From Yersinia canariae (GTDB taxonomy: Bacteria > Pseudomonadota > Gammaproteobacteria > Enterobacterales > Enterobacteriaceae), in the NCBI RefSeq assembly GCF_009831415.1, contig NZ_CP043727.1:2976001-3040000 (forward strand): DNA of 64,000 bases, given 5' to 3'. Position numbers and translations under genes: made by a program. The notes under the pieces were generated by a model. It saw only the letters and a program-made list of their open reading frames with translations, ran no database searches and was not told the DNA's origin. Below are positions 16,297 to 26,998 of this stretch, piece by piece (the first letter of the stretch is position 1; every line of letters starts with the position of its first letter).

Positions 16297-17687
16297 TGAA
16301 CACCAATGATCTTGAAACTCTCATTCGCACTATCCTCACCGAGCAACTGACGCCAACTACTGCGTCGTCTGCCTCCAGCGCTATTTTTGCCAGCGTGGAT
16401 GAAGCAGTCAATGCCGCTCACAGCGCCTTTTTACGCTATCAGCAAAGCCCGATGAAAACCCGCAGCGCCATTATTAGCGCTATCCGCGAACAGCTAAAAC
16501 CCCAGCTAGCGTCACTGTCAGAACGCGGTGCCAGCGAAACCGGCATGGGCAATAAAGAAGACAAATTTCTGAAAAACAAAGCCGCACTGGAAAACACCCC
16601 CGGAATTGAAGATCTGGCAACCACTGCGCTGACCGGTGACGGCGGCATGGTGTTATTCGAATATTCACCATTTGGTGTAATTGGTTCCGTCGCCCCCAGC
16701 ACCAACCCGACCGAAACTATTATCAATAACAGCATCAGTATGTTAGCAGCCGGTAATGCGGTTTATTTCAGCCCACATCCTGGTGCTAAAGAAGTCTCAT
16801 TGGATTTAATCGCCAAAATCGAAGAGATCATCTTCAACAGTTGCGGTATTCGCAACTTGGTGGTGACAGTGAAAAACCCGAGTTTTGAAGCCACACAACA
16901 GATGATGGCACACGACAAAATTGCGTTGCTGGCGATTACCGGCGGCCCAGCCATTGTGGCCATGGGCATGAAAAGCGGCAAAAAAGTGATTGGTGCCGGT
17001 GCTGGTAACCCACCTTGCTTAGTGGATGAAACTGCCGAGTTAGTGAAGGCAGCGCAGGATATCGTCGCCGGTGCTTCATTCGATTACAACCTGCCATGTA
17101 TTGCTGAGAAAAGCCTGATTGTGGTGGAAAGTGTTGCTGAGCGTTTATTGCAACAGATGCAGGCCTTCGATGCGCTACTTATCAGCAATCCGCAAGATGT
17201 CGACAACCTGCGCAAAGCCTGCCTAACCCCTCAGGGCCACGCTAATAAAAATCTGGTAGGTAAAAGCCCGATTGAACTGCTGAAAGCCGCCGGGATCACT
17301 TGTCCTGCTAAAGCACCGCGCCTGTTACTGGTAGAGGTTGCCGGTGATGACCCACTGGTCACCACTGAACAATTGATGCCACTGCTACCCGTTGTGCGGG
17401 TAAAGGATTTTGATGCCGGTCTGACACTAGCCCTGCAAGTCGAAGGCGGTTTACACCACACCGCGACTATGCATTCGCAGAATGTTTCACGCCTGAATCT
17501 GGCCGCCCGTCTATTACAGACCTCCATTTTTGTGAAAAACGGCCCGTCCTATGCAGGCATTGGTGTCGGTGGCGAAGGCTTTACCACCTTTACCATCGCC
17601 ACGCCAACCGGTGAAGGCACCACCTCGGCTCGCACTTTTGCGCGCCAACGTCGCTGCGTGCTGACCAATGGTTTTTCTATTCGCTGA
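16296..17687 (+). CDS. pduP: PduP, CoA-acylating propionaldehyde dehydrogenase
   Basis: A 463-residue NAD-dependent aldehyde dehydrogenase that makes propionyl-CoA inside the shell. The first 18 residues (MNTNDLETLIRTILTEQL) are the helical encapsulation peptide, separated from the catalytic body by an Ser/Thr/Ala-rich linker. The nucleophilic cysteine is C268 in NLPCIAEK, after the VIGAGAGNPPCLVDETA motif. The C-terminus has NGPSYAGIGVGGEGFTTFTI. Works with PduQ, which recycles NAD+, and PduL. Confidence 0.96.
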   Translation: MNTNDLETLIRTILTEQLTPTTASSASSAIFASVDEAVNAAHSAFLRYQQSPMKTRSAIISAIREQLKPQLASLSERGASETGMGNKEDKFLKNKAALENTPGIEDLATTALTGDGGMVLFEYSPFGVIGSVAPSTNPTETIINNSISMLAAGNAVYFSPHPGAKEVSLDLIAKIEEIIFNSCGIRNLVVTVKNPSFEATQQMMAHDKIALLAITGGPAIVAMGMKSGKKVIGAGAGNPPCLVDETAELVKAAQDIVAGASFDYNLPCIAEKSLIVVESVAERLLQQMQAFDALLISNPQDVDNLRKACLTPQGHANKNLVGKSPIELLKAAGITCPAKAPRLLLVEVAGDDPLVTTEQLMPLLPVVRVKDFDAGLTLALQVEGGLHHTATMHSQNVSRLNLAARLLQTSIFVKNGPSYAGIGVGGEGFTTFTIATPTGEGTTSARTFARQRRCVLTNGFSIR

Positions 17688-17697
17688 GCGAGGACGT

Positions 17698-18813
17698 ATG
17701 AAGACTTTTTTCCTGCAAACACGAATTTATAGCGGGGAAGGCAGCCTCAAAGTGCTGCAACGCTTCCATCAGCGCAAAATCTGGATAATTTGCGACGGTT
17801 TTCTGGCGACCTCACCGGTGCTGGATAACCTGAAACAAGCGCTACCCGCTGACAACCATATTAGTCTGTTCAGCGACATCACACCGGACCCCAACATCGC
17901 CACGGTGGTTAAGGGTATCGAACAGATGCAAGCGCTGCGCCCCGATATTGTAATCGGTTTTGGTGGTGGCTCGGCACTGGATGCCGCCAAAGCCATTGTC
18001 TGGTTTAGCCGCAAACAAGGACTGGAGATAGAAACCTGTATCGCCATCCCGACCACCAGCGGGACGGGCTCGGAAGTCACCAGCGCTTGCGTGATAAGTG
18101 ATCCGGAAAAAAGTATTAAATACCCGCTGTTTGACGATGAGATTTACCCGGATATCGCCATTTTGGATCCTGCACTGGTCGCCACCGTGCCGCCAGTTAT
18201 CACCGCCAATACGGGGTTAGATGTGCTGACACATGCGCTGGAAGCCTATGTGTCACCGCGAGCCAGTGATTTTACCGATGCGCTGGCCGAAAAAGCAGTG
18301 CAACTGGTGTTCCGTCATCTGGCAACCGCCTGTCGTAAAGGCGATTGTCTGATAACCCGTGGCAAAATGCACAATGCTTCAACACTGGCCGGCATGGCAT
18401 TCAGCCAGGCCGGGCTGGGTATTAATCATGCCATTGCCCACCAATTGGGCGGCCAATTCCACATTGCTCACGGGTTGGCCAATGCCCTGCTGTTAGTGCC
18501 GGTCATTCGCTTTAACGCCGTGGATGCTCGGGCACGCAAACGCTATGCCCGACTGGCGAAGTTATGCCATTTCAGCCCGGCCAATGGTGATGATCGCGGT
18601 GCGGTTAACCAGCTGATTCACCAGATTGAGTTGCTGAAACGCCAATGCGGGCTACCTCAACCGCTGGTGGCAATGAAAGTCGACGAGCGCCAGTTGCAAC
18701 AACGTATTCCCGACATGATTGCTGCAGCTCAAGCCGATGTGACATTGCGTACTAACCCACGCCCGGCTGATGACAAGGATATCCGCGGAATTATTGAGGC
18801 ACTTTATGAGTGA
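17698..18813 (+). CDS. pduQ: PduQ, iron-dependent propanol dehydrogenase
   Basis: A 371-residue group III (iron) alcohol dehydrogenase that reduces propionaldehyde to 1-propanol and restores NAD+ within the microcompartment. I place the start at the ATG at 17698 (MKTFFLQTRIYSGEG), preceded by GAGGAC; an upstream in-frame ATG at 17668 lies inside pduP and would add ten residues with no ribosome site. NAD-binding GGGSALDAAKAI, TTSGTGSEVTSA, and the metal region HQLGGQFHIAHGLANA are clear. Its end overlaps pduS by 8 nt. Confidence 0.95.
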   Translation: MKTFFLQTRIYSGEGSLKVLQRFHQRKIWIICDGFLATSPVLDNLKQALPADNHISLFSDITPDPNIATVVKGIEQMQALRPDIVIGFGGGSALDAAKAIVWFSRKQGLEIETCIAIPTTSGTGSEVTSACVISDPEKSIKYPLFDDEIYPDIAILDPALVATVPPVITANTGLDVLTHALEAYVSPRASDFTDALAEKAVQLVFRHLATACRKGDCLITRGKMHNASTLAGMAFSQAGLGINHAIAHQLGGQFHIAHGLANALLLVPVIRFNAVDARARKRYARLAKLCHFSPANGDDRGAVNQLIHQIELLKRQCGLPQPLVAMKVDERQLQQRIPDMIAAAQADVTLRTNPRPADDKDIRGIIEALYE

Positions 18814-20197
18814 CATTCAAATGCCGGACGCCAACCTGCGGCGCGCGCCCCCCGCTTATGGCGAACTGGCGCAATGTGATGCTATGACAATTCAACAGCG
18901 AGTGCGTGATGCCGGGGTCGTTGGCGCGGGTGGAGCCGGCTTCCCAACTGCGGTGAAACTTCAGGCGCAAGCGGAGATTTTCCTGGTCAATGCCGCAGAA
19001 TGTGAACCGATGCTGAAAGTGGATCAGCAATTGATCCCCCGTCAGGCGGCACGACTGGTTCGCGGTGTGCTGTATGGCATGACCGCAACCGGCGCTCGTG
19101 AGGGAATTATTGCGCTAAAAGCCAAATATAAGGAGGCGATTACAGCGCTGACACCGCTGCTGCCTGCGCAAATTCGGTTGCATATTTTACCCGATGTTTA
19201 CCCCGCCGGGGATGAAGTGATCACTATTTGGTTGGCGACAGGTCGTCGGGTTCCTCCCGCCGCCCTGCCAGTCAGTATTGGTGTGGTGGTCAATAACGTG
19301 CAAACCCTGCTCAATGTGGCCCGCGCGGTTGAACAGCAATGGCCGGTCACCCGCCGCACCCTAACAGTCAATGGTGCCGTGGCTCGGCCATTAACTCTGA
19401 CAGTGCCACTGGGGACATCATTACGGGAAGTGCTGGCACTGGCCGGTGGCGCGACCATTCCTCATCCGGCTTATATCAATGGTGGCCCGATGATGGGCCA
19501 TGCCCTGCATGACCTTGATGCACCTGTCACCAAGACGACCGGTGGCTTACTGGTACTGCCTGCTGACCATTTGCTGATTACCCGCCGCACGCGCAGTGAT
19601 CAGGATGTGCTCGCCATCGCCCGTACCGTCTGCGAACAGTGTCGCATGTGTACCGAACTCTGTCCGCGCCATCTAATCGGCCATGAATTACCACCGCATT
19701 TGCTGGTGCGAGCAATTATCTATCAACACGTTGCTACGCCCGATATTTTACTCAGCGCCCTAACCTGCTCGGAATGCGGTTTATGTGAAAGCTATGCCTG
19801 TCCGGTCGATATCTCGCCCATGCGCATTAACCGTCTGTTGAAAACACAGTTACGTGCCCAAGGTGCCCGCTACCAAGGGGAACTACGAGAAGCAGACCCG
19901 ATGGCAAATTACCGCATGGTACCCATCTCGCGGCTAATTGCCCGTTTGGATCTGGCCGACTGGTATCACGCCGCGCCATTTAGTGAGGAAAGCTATTTGC
20001 CTCAACAGGTCATTTTGCCACTGCGCCAGCATATCGGGGCCGCGTCAGAAGCCGTCGTTGCTGTAGGCGAACGGGTTGAGCAAGGCCAATTGATTGGGCA
20101 AATCCCGAATAACGCCTTGGGCGCACCACTACACGCCAGTATCAGTGGTGTTATTACCGCCATCAGTAGCAGCGCCATCACGATTAGTCGGGGCTGA
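18806..20197 (+). CDS. pduS: PduS, cobalamin reductase (RnfC-like Fe-S flavoprotein)
   Basis: A 463-residue flavoprotein that reduces cob(III)/cob(II)alamin for PduO. An N-terminal RnfC/NuoF-like region has [15 protein letters not shown] near residues 38-52. Two 4Fe-4S clusters are visible: C276-x2-C279-x2-C282-x3-C286 and C321-x2-C324-x2-C327-x4-C332. The C-terminal about 60 residues resemble a SLBB/barrel-sandwich end. The start ATG at 18806 overlaps pduQ and has TTGAGG upstream; a longer frame from 18770 lies within pduQ. Confidence 0.95.
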   Translation: MSDIQMPDANLRRAPPAYGELAQCDAMTIQQRVRDAGVVGAGGAGFPTAVKLQAQAEIFLVNAAECEPMLKVDQQLIPRQAARLVRGVLYGMTATGAREGIIALKAKYKEAITALTPLLPAQIRLHILPDVYPAGDEVITIWLATGRRVPPAALPVSIGVVVNNVQTLLNVARAVEQQWPVTRRTLTVNGAVARPLTLTVPLGTSLREVLALAGGATIPHPAYINGGPMMGHALHDLDAPVTKTTGGLLVLPADHLLITRRTRSDQDVLAIARTVCEQCRMCTELCPRHLIGHELPPHLLVRAIIYQHVATPDILLSALTCSECGLCESYACPVDISPMRINRLLKTQLRAQGARYQGELREADPMANYRMVPISRLIARLDLADWYHAAPFSEESYLPQQVILPLRQHIGAASEAVVAVGERVEQGQLIGQIPNNALGAPLHASISGVITAISSSAITISRG

Positions 20198-20222
20198 TAG
20201 TATCTTTTCAAGAGGAATGGGC

Positions 20223-20780
20223 ATGTCACAAGCCATTGGAATTGTTGAATTAAGCAGTATTGCCAAAGGGATGGAAGTCTGCGACCTGATGCTGAAAAGC
20301 GCCAACGTCGACCTGCTGGTAAGCAAAACCCTGTGCCCAGGCAAATATTTGCTGATGGTGGGGGGCGATATCGGGGCGGTGAGCCAGTCGGTACAAAATG
20401 GTGAGCGGCACAGCGGCCATCTATTGGTCGATAGCATCGTACTGCCTAATCTCCACCCTTCAGTGTTACCGGCCATCAGCGGCTTGAATCCGGTAGAAAA
20501 CCGGCAAGCCGCCGGTGTGGTGGAAACCTGGAGTGTGGCAGCTTGCATTACTGCTGCTGACCGCGCGGTTAAATCCGCCAATGTCACCCTGGTGCGCATT
20601 CATATGGCATTTGGTATCGGCGGCAAATGTTATCAGGTGCTCAGCGGCGATATCGCCGATGTGCAGACTGCAGTAGAAGTCGCCAGCCAGTGTGCCGGTG
20701 AGAAAGGATTACTGGTTTACAGCTCAGTTATCCCGCGGCCCCATGAGGCGCTGTGGCGTCAGTTAGTTCAGGAGGCATGA
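20223..20780 (+). CDS. pduT: PduT, Fe-S tandem-BMC shell protein
   Basis: A 185-residue protein of two BMC domains (residues 1-90 and 95-185). Cys38 in [11 protein letters not shown] is the residue that in the PduT trimer coordinates a central 4Fe-4S cluster, suggesting electron passage across the shell, perhaps to PduS next door. The ATG at 20223 follows AGAGGAATGGGC. A longer in-frame start at 20094 lies inside pduS. It overlaps pduU by one base. Confidence 0.95.
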   Translation: MSQAIGIVELSSIAKGMEVCDLMLKSANVDLLVSKTLCPGKYLLMVGGDIGAVSQSVQNGERHSGHLLVDSIVLPNLHPSVLPAISGLNPVENRQAAGVVETWSVAACITAADRAVKSANVTLVRIHMAFGIGGKCYQVLSGDIADVQTAVEVASQCAGEKGLLVYSSVIPRPHEALWRQLVQEA

Positions 20781-21130
20781 TGGAAGCGAACAGCACCCCC
20801 GAGCGCGTGATTCAAGAGTATGTCCCGGGTAAACAGATAACTCTCGCGCATCTGATAGCCAACCCTAATAAAGCACTTTATAAAAAATTGGGGCTAAACG
20901 ATGTCAGTAGCGCCATTGGCATTTTGACCATCACCCCGAGCGAAGCTTCGATTATTGCCAGTGATATCGCCACCAAATCTGGCGCTGTTGAGATTGGTTT
21001 TATTGACCGTTTCACCGGGGCGGTGGTGTTTACCGGCGATGTTTCGGCGGTTGAGTATGCCCTGAAGCAAGTCATCCACACGTTGGGCGACATGATGAAA
21101 TTTACCGCCTGCCCGATGACCCGGACCTGA
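20780..21130 (+). CDS. pduU: PduU, permuted-BMC shell protein
   Basis: A 116-residue shell protein with a circularly permuted BMC fold. The N-terminal about 20 residues form the small beta barrel that plugs the pore in the family ([20 protein letters not shown]). The body has [29 protein letters not shown]. Two ATGs are adjacent (20777 and 20780). I prefer 20780, because GGAGG at 20771-20775 is then four bases away and not one. In Salmonella PduU contacts PduV, the next gene. Confidence 0.94.
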   Translation: MEANSTPERVIQEYVPGKQITLAHLIANPNKALYKKLGLNDVSSAIGILTITPSEASIIASDIATKSGAVEIGFIDRFTGAVVFTGDVSAVEYALKQVIHTLGDMMKFTACPMTRT

Positions 21131-21134
21131 TGCC

Positions 21135-22815
<1,681 letters not shown>

Positions 22816-22823
22816 GAGGCAAT

Positions 22824-23606
22824 ATGAAAAGTGGGAAAGTTTGGCTGGTGGGCGCAGGCCCTGGAGATGCGGCACTGATTACAGTAAAAGGCTTGCATGC
22901 TATTCGTCGGGCCGAAGCACTGGTTTATGACCGGTTAGTGTGTGCAGAACTGTTGGCTGAAGCCCCGGATGGTTGTGAAATGATTAATGTGGGGAAAACG
23001 CCCAATCACCATTTAGTGCCGCAGCCGCAAATCAATCAAATTCTGGTCGATTGTGCCCAACGTGGCCTAAATGTGGTGCGGCTGAAAGGCGGCGATCCGT
23101 ATGTATTTGGGCGCGGAGGTGAAGAAGCCGAAGCTCTGGCGCTGGCAGATATCCCGTTTGAAGTGGTGCCGGGGATCAGTTCCGCTATCGGCGGGCTGGC
23201 CTATGCCGGGATCCCGGTAACACATCGTGATTATGCCTCCGGCTTCCATGTGGTCACTGGCCACTTGCGCCAAGGCAATGAGCCGCAGGACTGGGCAACA
23301 CTCGCGAAGTTGGAAGGCACGCTGATTATCCTGATGGGAATGACGCAACTGACCACCATTTGCCAGCAATTGATTGCTGGGGGCAAAGCAGCCACCACAC
23401 CCGCTGCGGTGGTGATGTATGCCAGCCACCAACAGCAGCAAGTGGCTAGCGGCACCCTGACCACATTAGCTGATCAAGTGGCGGCACAAGGCCTCTCGGC
23501 ACCGGCTCTGATTGTTATTGGTGATGTAGTGCGCCTGCGCGATATACTGGCATTCACACCAGAAGCGTTGTCGCTAAACTCAATTCCCTCGCTTATGGTA
23601 CTCTAA
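22824..23606 (+). CDS. cobA: CobA-type uroporphyrinogen-III C-methyltransferase (SUMT)
   Basis: A 260-residue SAM-dependent enzyme that makes precorrin-2 (sirohydrochlorin precursor) from uroporphyrinogen III, the first committed step of corrinoid and sirohaem synthesis. Motifs: VWLVGAGPGDAALITVKG at the start, VVRLKGGDPYVFGRGGEEAEAL, PGISSAIGGLAYAGIPVTHR and GFHVVTGH. There is no CysG-type oxidase/ferrochelatase domain. I prefer the ATG at 22824, with GAGAGGCAAT before it, over 22812. It should not be confused with the unrelated CobA adenosyltransferase of Salmonella. Its place in the pdu operon is unusual relative to Salmonella. Confidence 0.93.
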   Translation: MKSGKVWLVGAGPGDAALITVKGLHAIRRAEALVYDRLVCAELLAEAPDGCEMINVGKTPNHHLVPQPQINQILVDCAQRGLNVVRLKGGDPYVFGRGGEEAEALALADIPFEVVPGISSAIGGLAYAGIPVTHRDYASGFHVVTGHLRQGNEPQDWATLAKLEGTLIILMGMTQLTTICQQLIAGGKAATTPAAVVMYASHQQQQVASGTLTTLADQVAAQGLSAPALIVIGDVVRLRDILAFTPEALSLNSIPSLMVL

Positions 23607-23638
23607 ACACACAAGCTAACTAGGGGTATGACGCTGCA

Positions 23639-24712
23639 ATGAGTGAGCATGGTGGGAATGTGCTTGAAATGGCACTGAAAATCGGGACTGACGCAGAAAA
23701 TATCATTGATTTCAGTGCCAATATTAATCCGCTGGGGATGCCGAACTCTCTAAAAACCGCCATTGTTGAACAATTGGCTCGCGCGGAACACTACCCTGAT
23801 GTTGAATATCGCCAGTTGCACAGTGCGTTGGCTCGCGCCCACCATTGCCTGCCGGAAAATATCATGGCGGGCAACGGTGCCACCGAACTGATTTACGCCG
23901 TGGTACATTATCTGCAACCGCGCAGCGCCCTGCTGCTAACGCCGGGTTTTGCCGAATACCGCCGAGCCTTGCAACGAGTCGGTTGTCAGATTCATGACCA
24001 TGAGATGAGTGAAGCCGAGGGCTACCAGCCCGATGAACGGCTGTTAGACGTTTTAGTGCAGTTACGCCCAGATTGCCTGTTTCTGGCAACACCAAATAAT
24101 CCTACCGGCCTAATGCCTGATGCGGCGCTGTTACAAGCTATTGTGCGGTGCTGCCATCAACATCACATTGCGTTAATTGTTGATGAAGCCTTTCTTGATT
24201 TTTTGCCCGATGAGCCGGGGCTTATCCCACAATTAGCGGATTTCCCCCGCCTTTATGTCTTGCGCTCCCTGACCAAGTTTTTTGCCATTCCGGGGCTGCG
24301 TTTAGGTTACCTGCTCAGTGGTGATTTGGCGGGTATCCGGCAAATGAAACAACAACGTGAACCTTGGACCATCAATGCTTTCGCCGCACTGGCGGGTGAG
24401 ATTATTCTCGATGACCAGCCCTATATTAAGGCCACTCATGAATGGCTGGCGCAACAGCAACATTGGCTATATCAGCAACTATGCGCCCTGCCCGCATTGC
24501 AGGTGTGGCCAGGACGCGCCAACTATCTCTTCCTGCGCTGCTTAACACCGGAAATCAATCTGCAACAGGCATTATTACAGCACCATGTTCTGATCCGCCA
24601 TTGTGCCAATTACCCCGGTCTGACACGCGACCACTACCGTGTGGCAATCAAAAGTGCGGCGGATAACCGGCAGTTGGTCAACGCCTTGCAGCAGGTTTTC
24701 AGCCATGGCTGA
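23639..24712 (+). CDS. cobD: CobD, L-threonine-O-3-phosphate decarboxylase
   Basis: A 357-residue class II aminotransferase-fold PLP enzyme that decarboxylates threonine phosphate (made by PduX) to (R)-1-amino-2-propanol phosphate, the linker used by CbiB. It resembles HisC at 44493: IDFSANINPLGMP at the start, GNGATELIYAV, ATPNNPTGLMP, VDEAFLDFLPD, and the PLP lysine in RSLTKFFAIPGLRLGY. Its neighbour pduX supplies its substrate, which favours CobD over a true HisC. The end overlaps pduX by 8 nt. Confidence 0.95.
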   Translation: MSEHGGNVLEMALKIGTDAENIIDFSANINPLGMPNSLKTAIVEQLARAEHYPDVEYRQLHSALARAHHCLPENIMAGNGATELIYAVVHYLQPRSALLLTPGFAEYRRALQRVGCQIHDHEMSEAEGYQPDERLLDVLVQLRPDCLFLATPNNPTGLMPDAALLQAIVRCCHQHHIALIVDEAFLDFLPDEPGLIPQLADFPRLYVLRSLTKFFAIPGLRLGYLLSGDLAGIRQMKQQREPWTINAFAALAGEIILDDQPYIKATHEWLAQQQHWLYQQLCALPALQVWPGRANYLFLRCLTPEINLQQALLQHHVLIRHCANYPGLTRDHYRVAIKSAADNRQLVNALQQVFSHG

Positions 24713-25565
24713 AGCTCGCTGCCCCGCCTCCTGTGGCGAATTGATTCAGGGCTGGATACTGGGAGGGGAAAAGCTCATTTCCTGCCCAGTGAATTGGTTC
24801 AGCACCGTGTCGGTCACTGACGGGGTTCCGGGCCACCATGAACGGCCGCGTATGCGCCAAATGCTGAGAGCGGTACTGGCTTACTTCGACCAACCTGCGG
24901 AACTAGCCCGTGGTCTGCACATCAGCTTCGACTCCACTATTCCGGTAGCAAAAGGGCTGGCAAGCAGTACAGCCGATATTGCCGCCACCGCACTGGCAAC
25001 GGCTCGCCACCTGGGTGAAACACTGGACGAGGCGACACTGGCTACTTTGTGTGTCGGACTGGAACCCACTGACAGCACCTTGTTTCAGCGGCTGACTTTG
25101 TTCGATCATCAAACCGCCGCCACCCAAATTTCTTATGATTGGCAGCCCACAGTGGATATTTTACTGCTGGAAAGCCCAGATACTCTGAATACCGAAGATT
25201 ATCACCGTCGCCATCGCCAGGCCGCGCTGCGGGCAAGTGCGGCCTCTTTGGCACAAGCATGGCAACTGTTTACACTGGCCGCCGAACACCACGATTACTC
25301 ACTATTGGGCCAGTCCACCACACTGAGCGCCCGAGCCAGCCAGCATTTGTTGGTCAAGCCAGATTTTTCTGCCCTATTGGAATTAGTAGAAGAACTGGAT
25401 TTATATGGACTGAATGTTGCCCACAGCGGCAGTGTGGTGGGGCTGTTGTTAGACCGTCAACGTCATGACGTAGAACAGCTTTATTGGCAATTACAACAGC
25501 GCAATATCAGCCAAAATTATCCGAGCCAACATCTGTTAACTATGGTGCCGGGCGGGGTGCGATAG
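24705..25565 (+). CDS. pduX: PduX, L-threonine kinase (GHMP family)
   Basis: A 286-residue GHMP-superfamily kinase that phosphorylates L-threonine for CobD, providing the aminopropanol arm of B12. The P-loop PVAKGLASSTADIAA lies near residues 84-98, and an N-terminal CPASCGELIQGWI is typical of PduX. The ATG at 24705 overlaps the cobD end. An upstream in-frame start at 24639 lies inside cobD and would disrupt the family's N-terminus. The last gene of the pdu/cob transcript as far as I can see; no strong terminator follows. Confidence 0.94.
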   Translation: MAEARCPASCGELIQGWILGGEKLISCPVNWFSTVSVTDGVPGHHERPRMRQMLRAVLAYFDQPAELARGLHISFDSTIPVAKGLASSTADIAATALATARHLGETLDEATLATLCVGLEPTDSTLFQRLTLFDHQTAATQISYDWQPTVDILLLESPDTLNTEDYHRRHRQAALRASAASLAQAWQLFTLAAEHHDYSLLGQSTTLSARASQHLLVKPDFSALLELVEELDLYGLNVAHSGSVVGLLLDRQRHDVEQLYWQLQQRNISQNYPSQHLLTMVPGGVR

Positions 25566-25942
25566 CCCCAAAATACCGCGATTCACCCCCTGATAAGCCC
25601 CTAAAACACATCAAACCAGAATGTCCATGTAAATAGTGTTGTTATCACCCTTCTGACAACCATTTTTATGCAACTCTCATTGCTCCTTCCCTCAAAATCA
25701 TGACGCCAGTCACAAACCGGGAAAGCAGCTATTTTGTCCATGTAAATAGCATTCAAAGATATGGGGAAAATAGCTATCGAGGCAGTAGAGTCCATCTACG
25801 GGAAATGTAGTCCAGATGTAAAATCTGTTTCCTCGTAAATCTTCATTTTTTTAAAAACATAAATATAACTTAAGCAATACAGAATATTACGTCAGCACCT
25901 AACAACGATAGCCTCAACCTACATTAGCTCCGGGAGCCTTAG
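25566..25942 (+). promoter_or_regulatory. Upstream region of the 25943 ABC operon with operator-like repeats
   Basis: A 377-base gap without a supported gene. A 15-bp direct repeat TGTCCATGTAAATAG occurs at 25622-25636 and 25735-25749. AGCTATTTT (25727-25735) and AAAATAGCT (25767-25775) form an inverted repeat around the second copy. A short hairpin GTAGA/TCTAC follows. These look like binding sites of a local regulator for the sugar-type transporter downstream. No LacI-type regulator gene is in the neighbourhood. The ATG at 25943 follows GGGAG. Confidence 0.45.
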
Positions 25943-26926
25943 ATGAAAAAACTGAGTGTAAAAACGTTATTGGCGGCCAGCCTGTTCAGCATGATGGTGT
26001 GCTCGGGTAGTGCATTGGCGCAAGAAGTGGAAGTCGTCAACATCTCGAAAATCGCGGGGATGCCTTGGTTCAACCGTATGGGCGAAGGGGTTGAAAAAGC
26101 CGGCAAAGACCTAGGAATTAAAGCCTACCAAGTTGGCCCTTCCAGTACTGATGCCCCACAACAAGTTAAGATTATTGAAGATTTGATTGCCAAGAAAGTC
26201 AGCGCCATCAGTATCGTGCCAAACGATGCCGATGTACTGGAGCCCGTATTCAAGAAAGCGCGTGATGCCGGCATCGTGGTATTGACCAACGAATCTCCGG
26301 GGCAGCCAAGTGCTAACTGGGATATCGAAATTATCGATAACGCCAAGTTCGCCGCTGATAACGTGGAAGAAATGGCAAAAGCGATGGGCGGCAAAGGCGG
26401 TTATGTCATTTATGTGGGCAGCCTGACTGTGCCACAACATAACCTGTGGGCCGATTTGTTTGTTAAATACCAGAAAGAGCATTATCCGGAAATGTTTGAA
26501 GTGACCAGCCGTATGCCTGTTGCTGAAAGCATTGATGACTCACGCCGCACGACACTAGACCTGATGAAAGCACATAGCGATTTGAAAGGTATTGTGGCAT
26601 TCGGTTCACAAGGCCCAATTGGTGCCGGCCGTGCAGTGAAGGAAAAACGCGCGAAAAACAATGTCCACGTATTCGGCATGATGATCCCATCTCAGGCTGC
26701 ATCGTTAATTAAAAGTGGTGATATCGCCATGGGCGTCACTTATGACCCAGGTTCTGCCGGTTATGCCTTGACTGCTGTAGCGGACAAAGTGCTGAAAGGC
26801 GAGAAAATCGAAACTGGCATGGAGATCCCAGGGGTAGGTAAAGCGGAAGTTAATCAGGATAAACACCTGATTCAGTTCCATAATGTGTTACGCGTCACCA
26901 AAGATAACGTGGATTCTCTGTATTAA
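25943..26926 (+). CDS. Periplasmic sugar-binding protein of an ABC importer (substrate unknown)
   Basis: A 327-residue periplasmic binding protein of the ribose/AI-2 type (peripla_BP_4). A signal peptide is clear: MKKLSVKTLLAASLF, a hydrophobic core, and a likely cut after ALA at residue 26. The mature part has ISKIAGMPWFNRMGEGVEKAGKD and the DAPQQVKIIEDLIAKKVSAI region typical of LsrB/RhaS-like proteins. The ligand cannot be read from the sequence. First gene of a four-gene importer operon that directly follows the pdu island. Confidence 0.85.
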   Translation: MKKLSVKTLLAASLFSMMVCSGSALAQEVEVVNISKIAGMPWFNRMGEGVEKAGKDLGIKAYQVGPSSTDAPQQVKIIEDLIAKKVSAISIVPNDADVLEPVFKKARDAGIVVLTNESPGQPSANWDIEIIDNAKFAADNVEEMAKAMGGKGGYVIYVGSLTVPQHNLWADLFVKYQKEHYPEMFEVTSRMPVAESIDDSRRTTLDLMKAHSDLKGIVAFGSQGPIGAGRAVKEKRAKNNVHVFGMMIPSQAASLIKSGDIAMGVTYDPGSAGYALTAVADKVLKGEKIETGMEIPGVGKAEVNQDKHLIQFHNVLRVTKDNVDSLY

Positions 26927-26940
26927 TCCACAGCATGACC

Positions 26941-26969
26941 GCAGAGCCGGATGCACTGTTCGGCTCTGC
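26941..26969 (+). repeat. Intercistronic hairpin after the binding-protein gene
   Basis: GCAGAGCCG (26941-26949) and CGGCTCTGC (26961-26969) make a perfect 9-bp stem 14 bases past the stop at 26926, with no T run after it. Such hairpins commonly protect the 3' end of binding-protein mRNA and let the first cistron accumulate above the transporter genes. That role is inferred. Confidence 0.75.
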
Positions 26970-26998
26970 TATTAATGACATTGGGTGTTAGGGGATCT

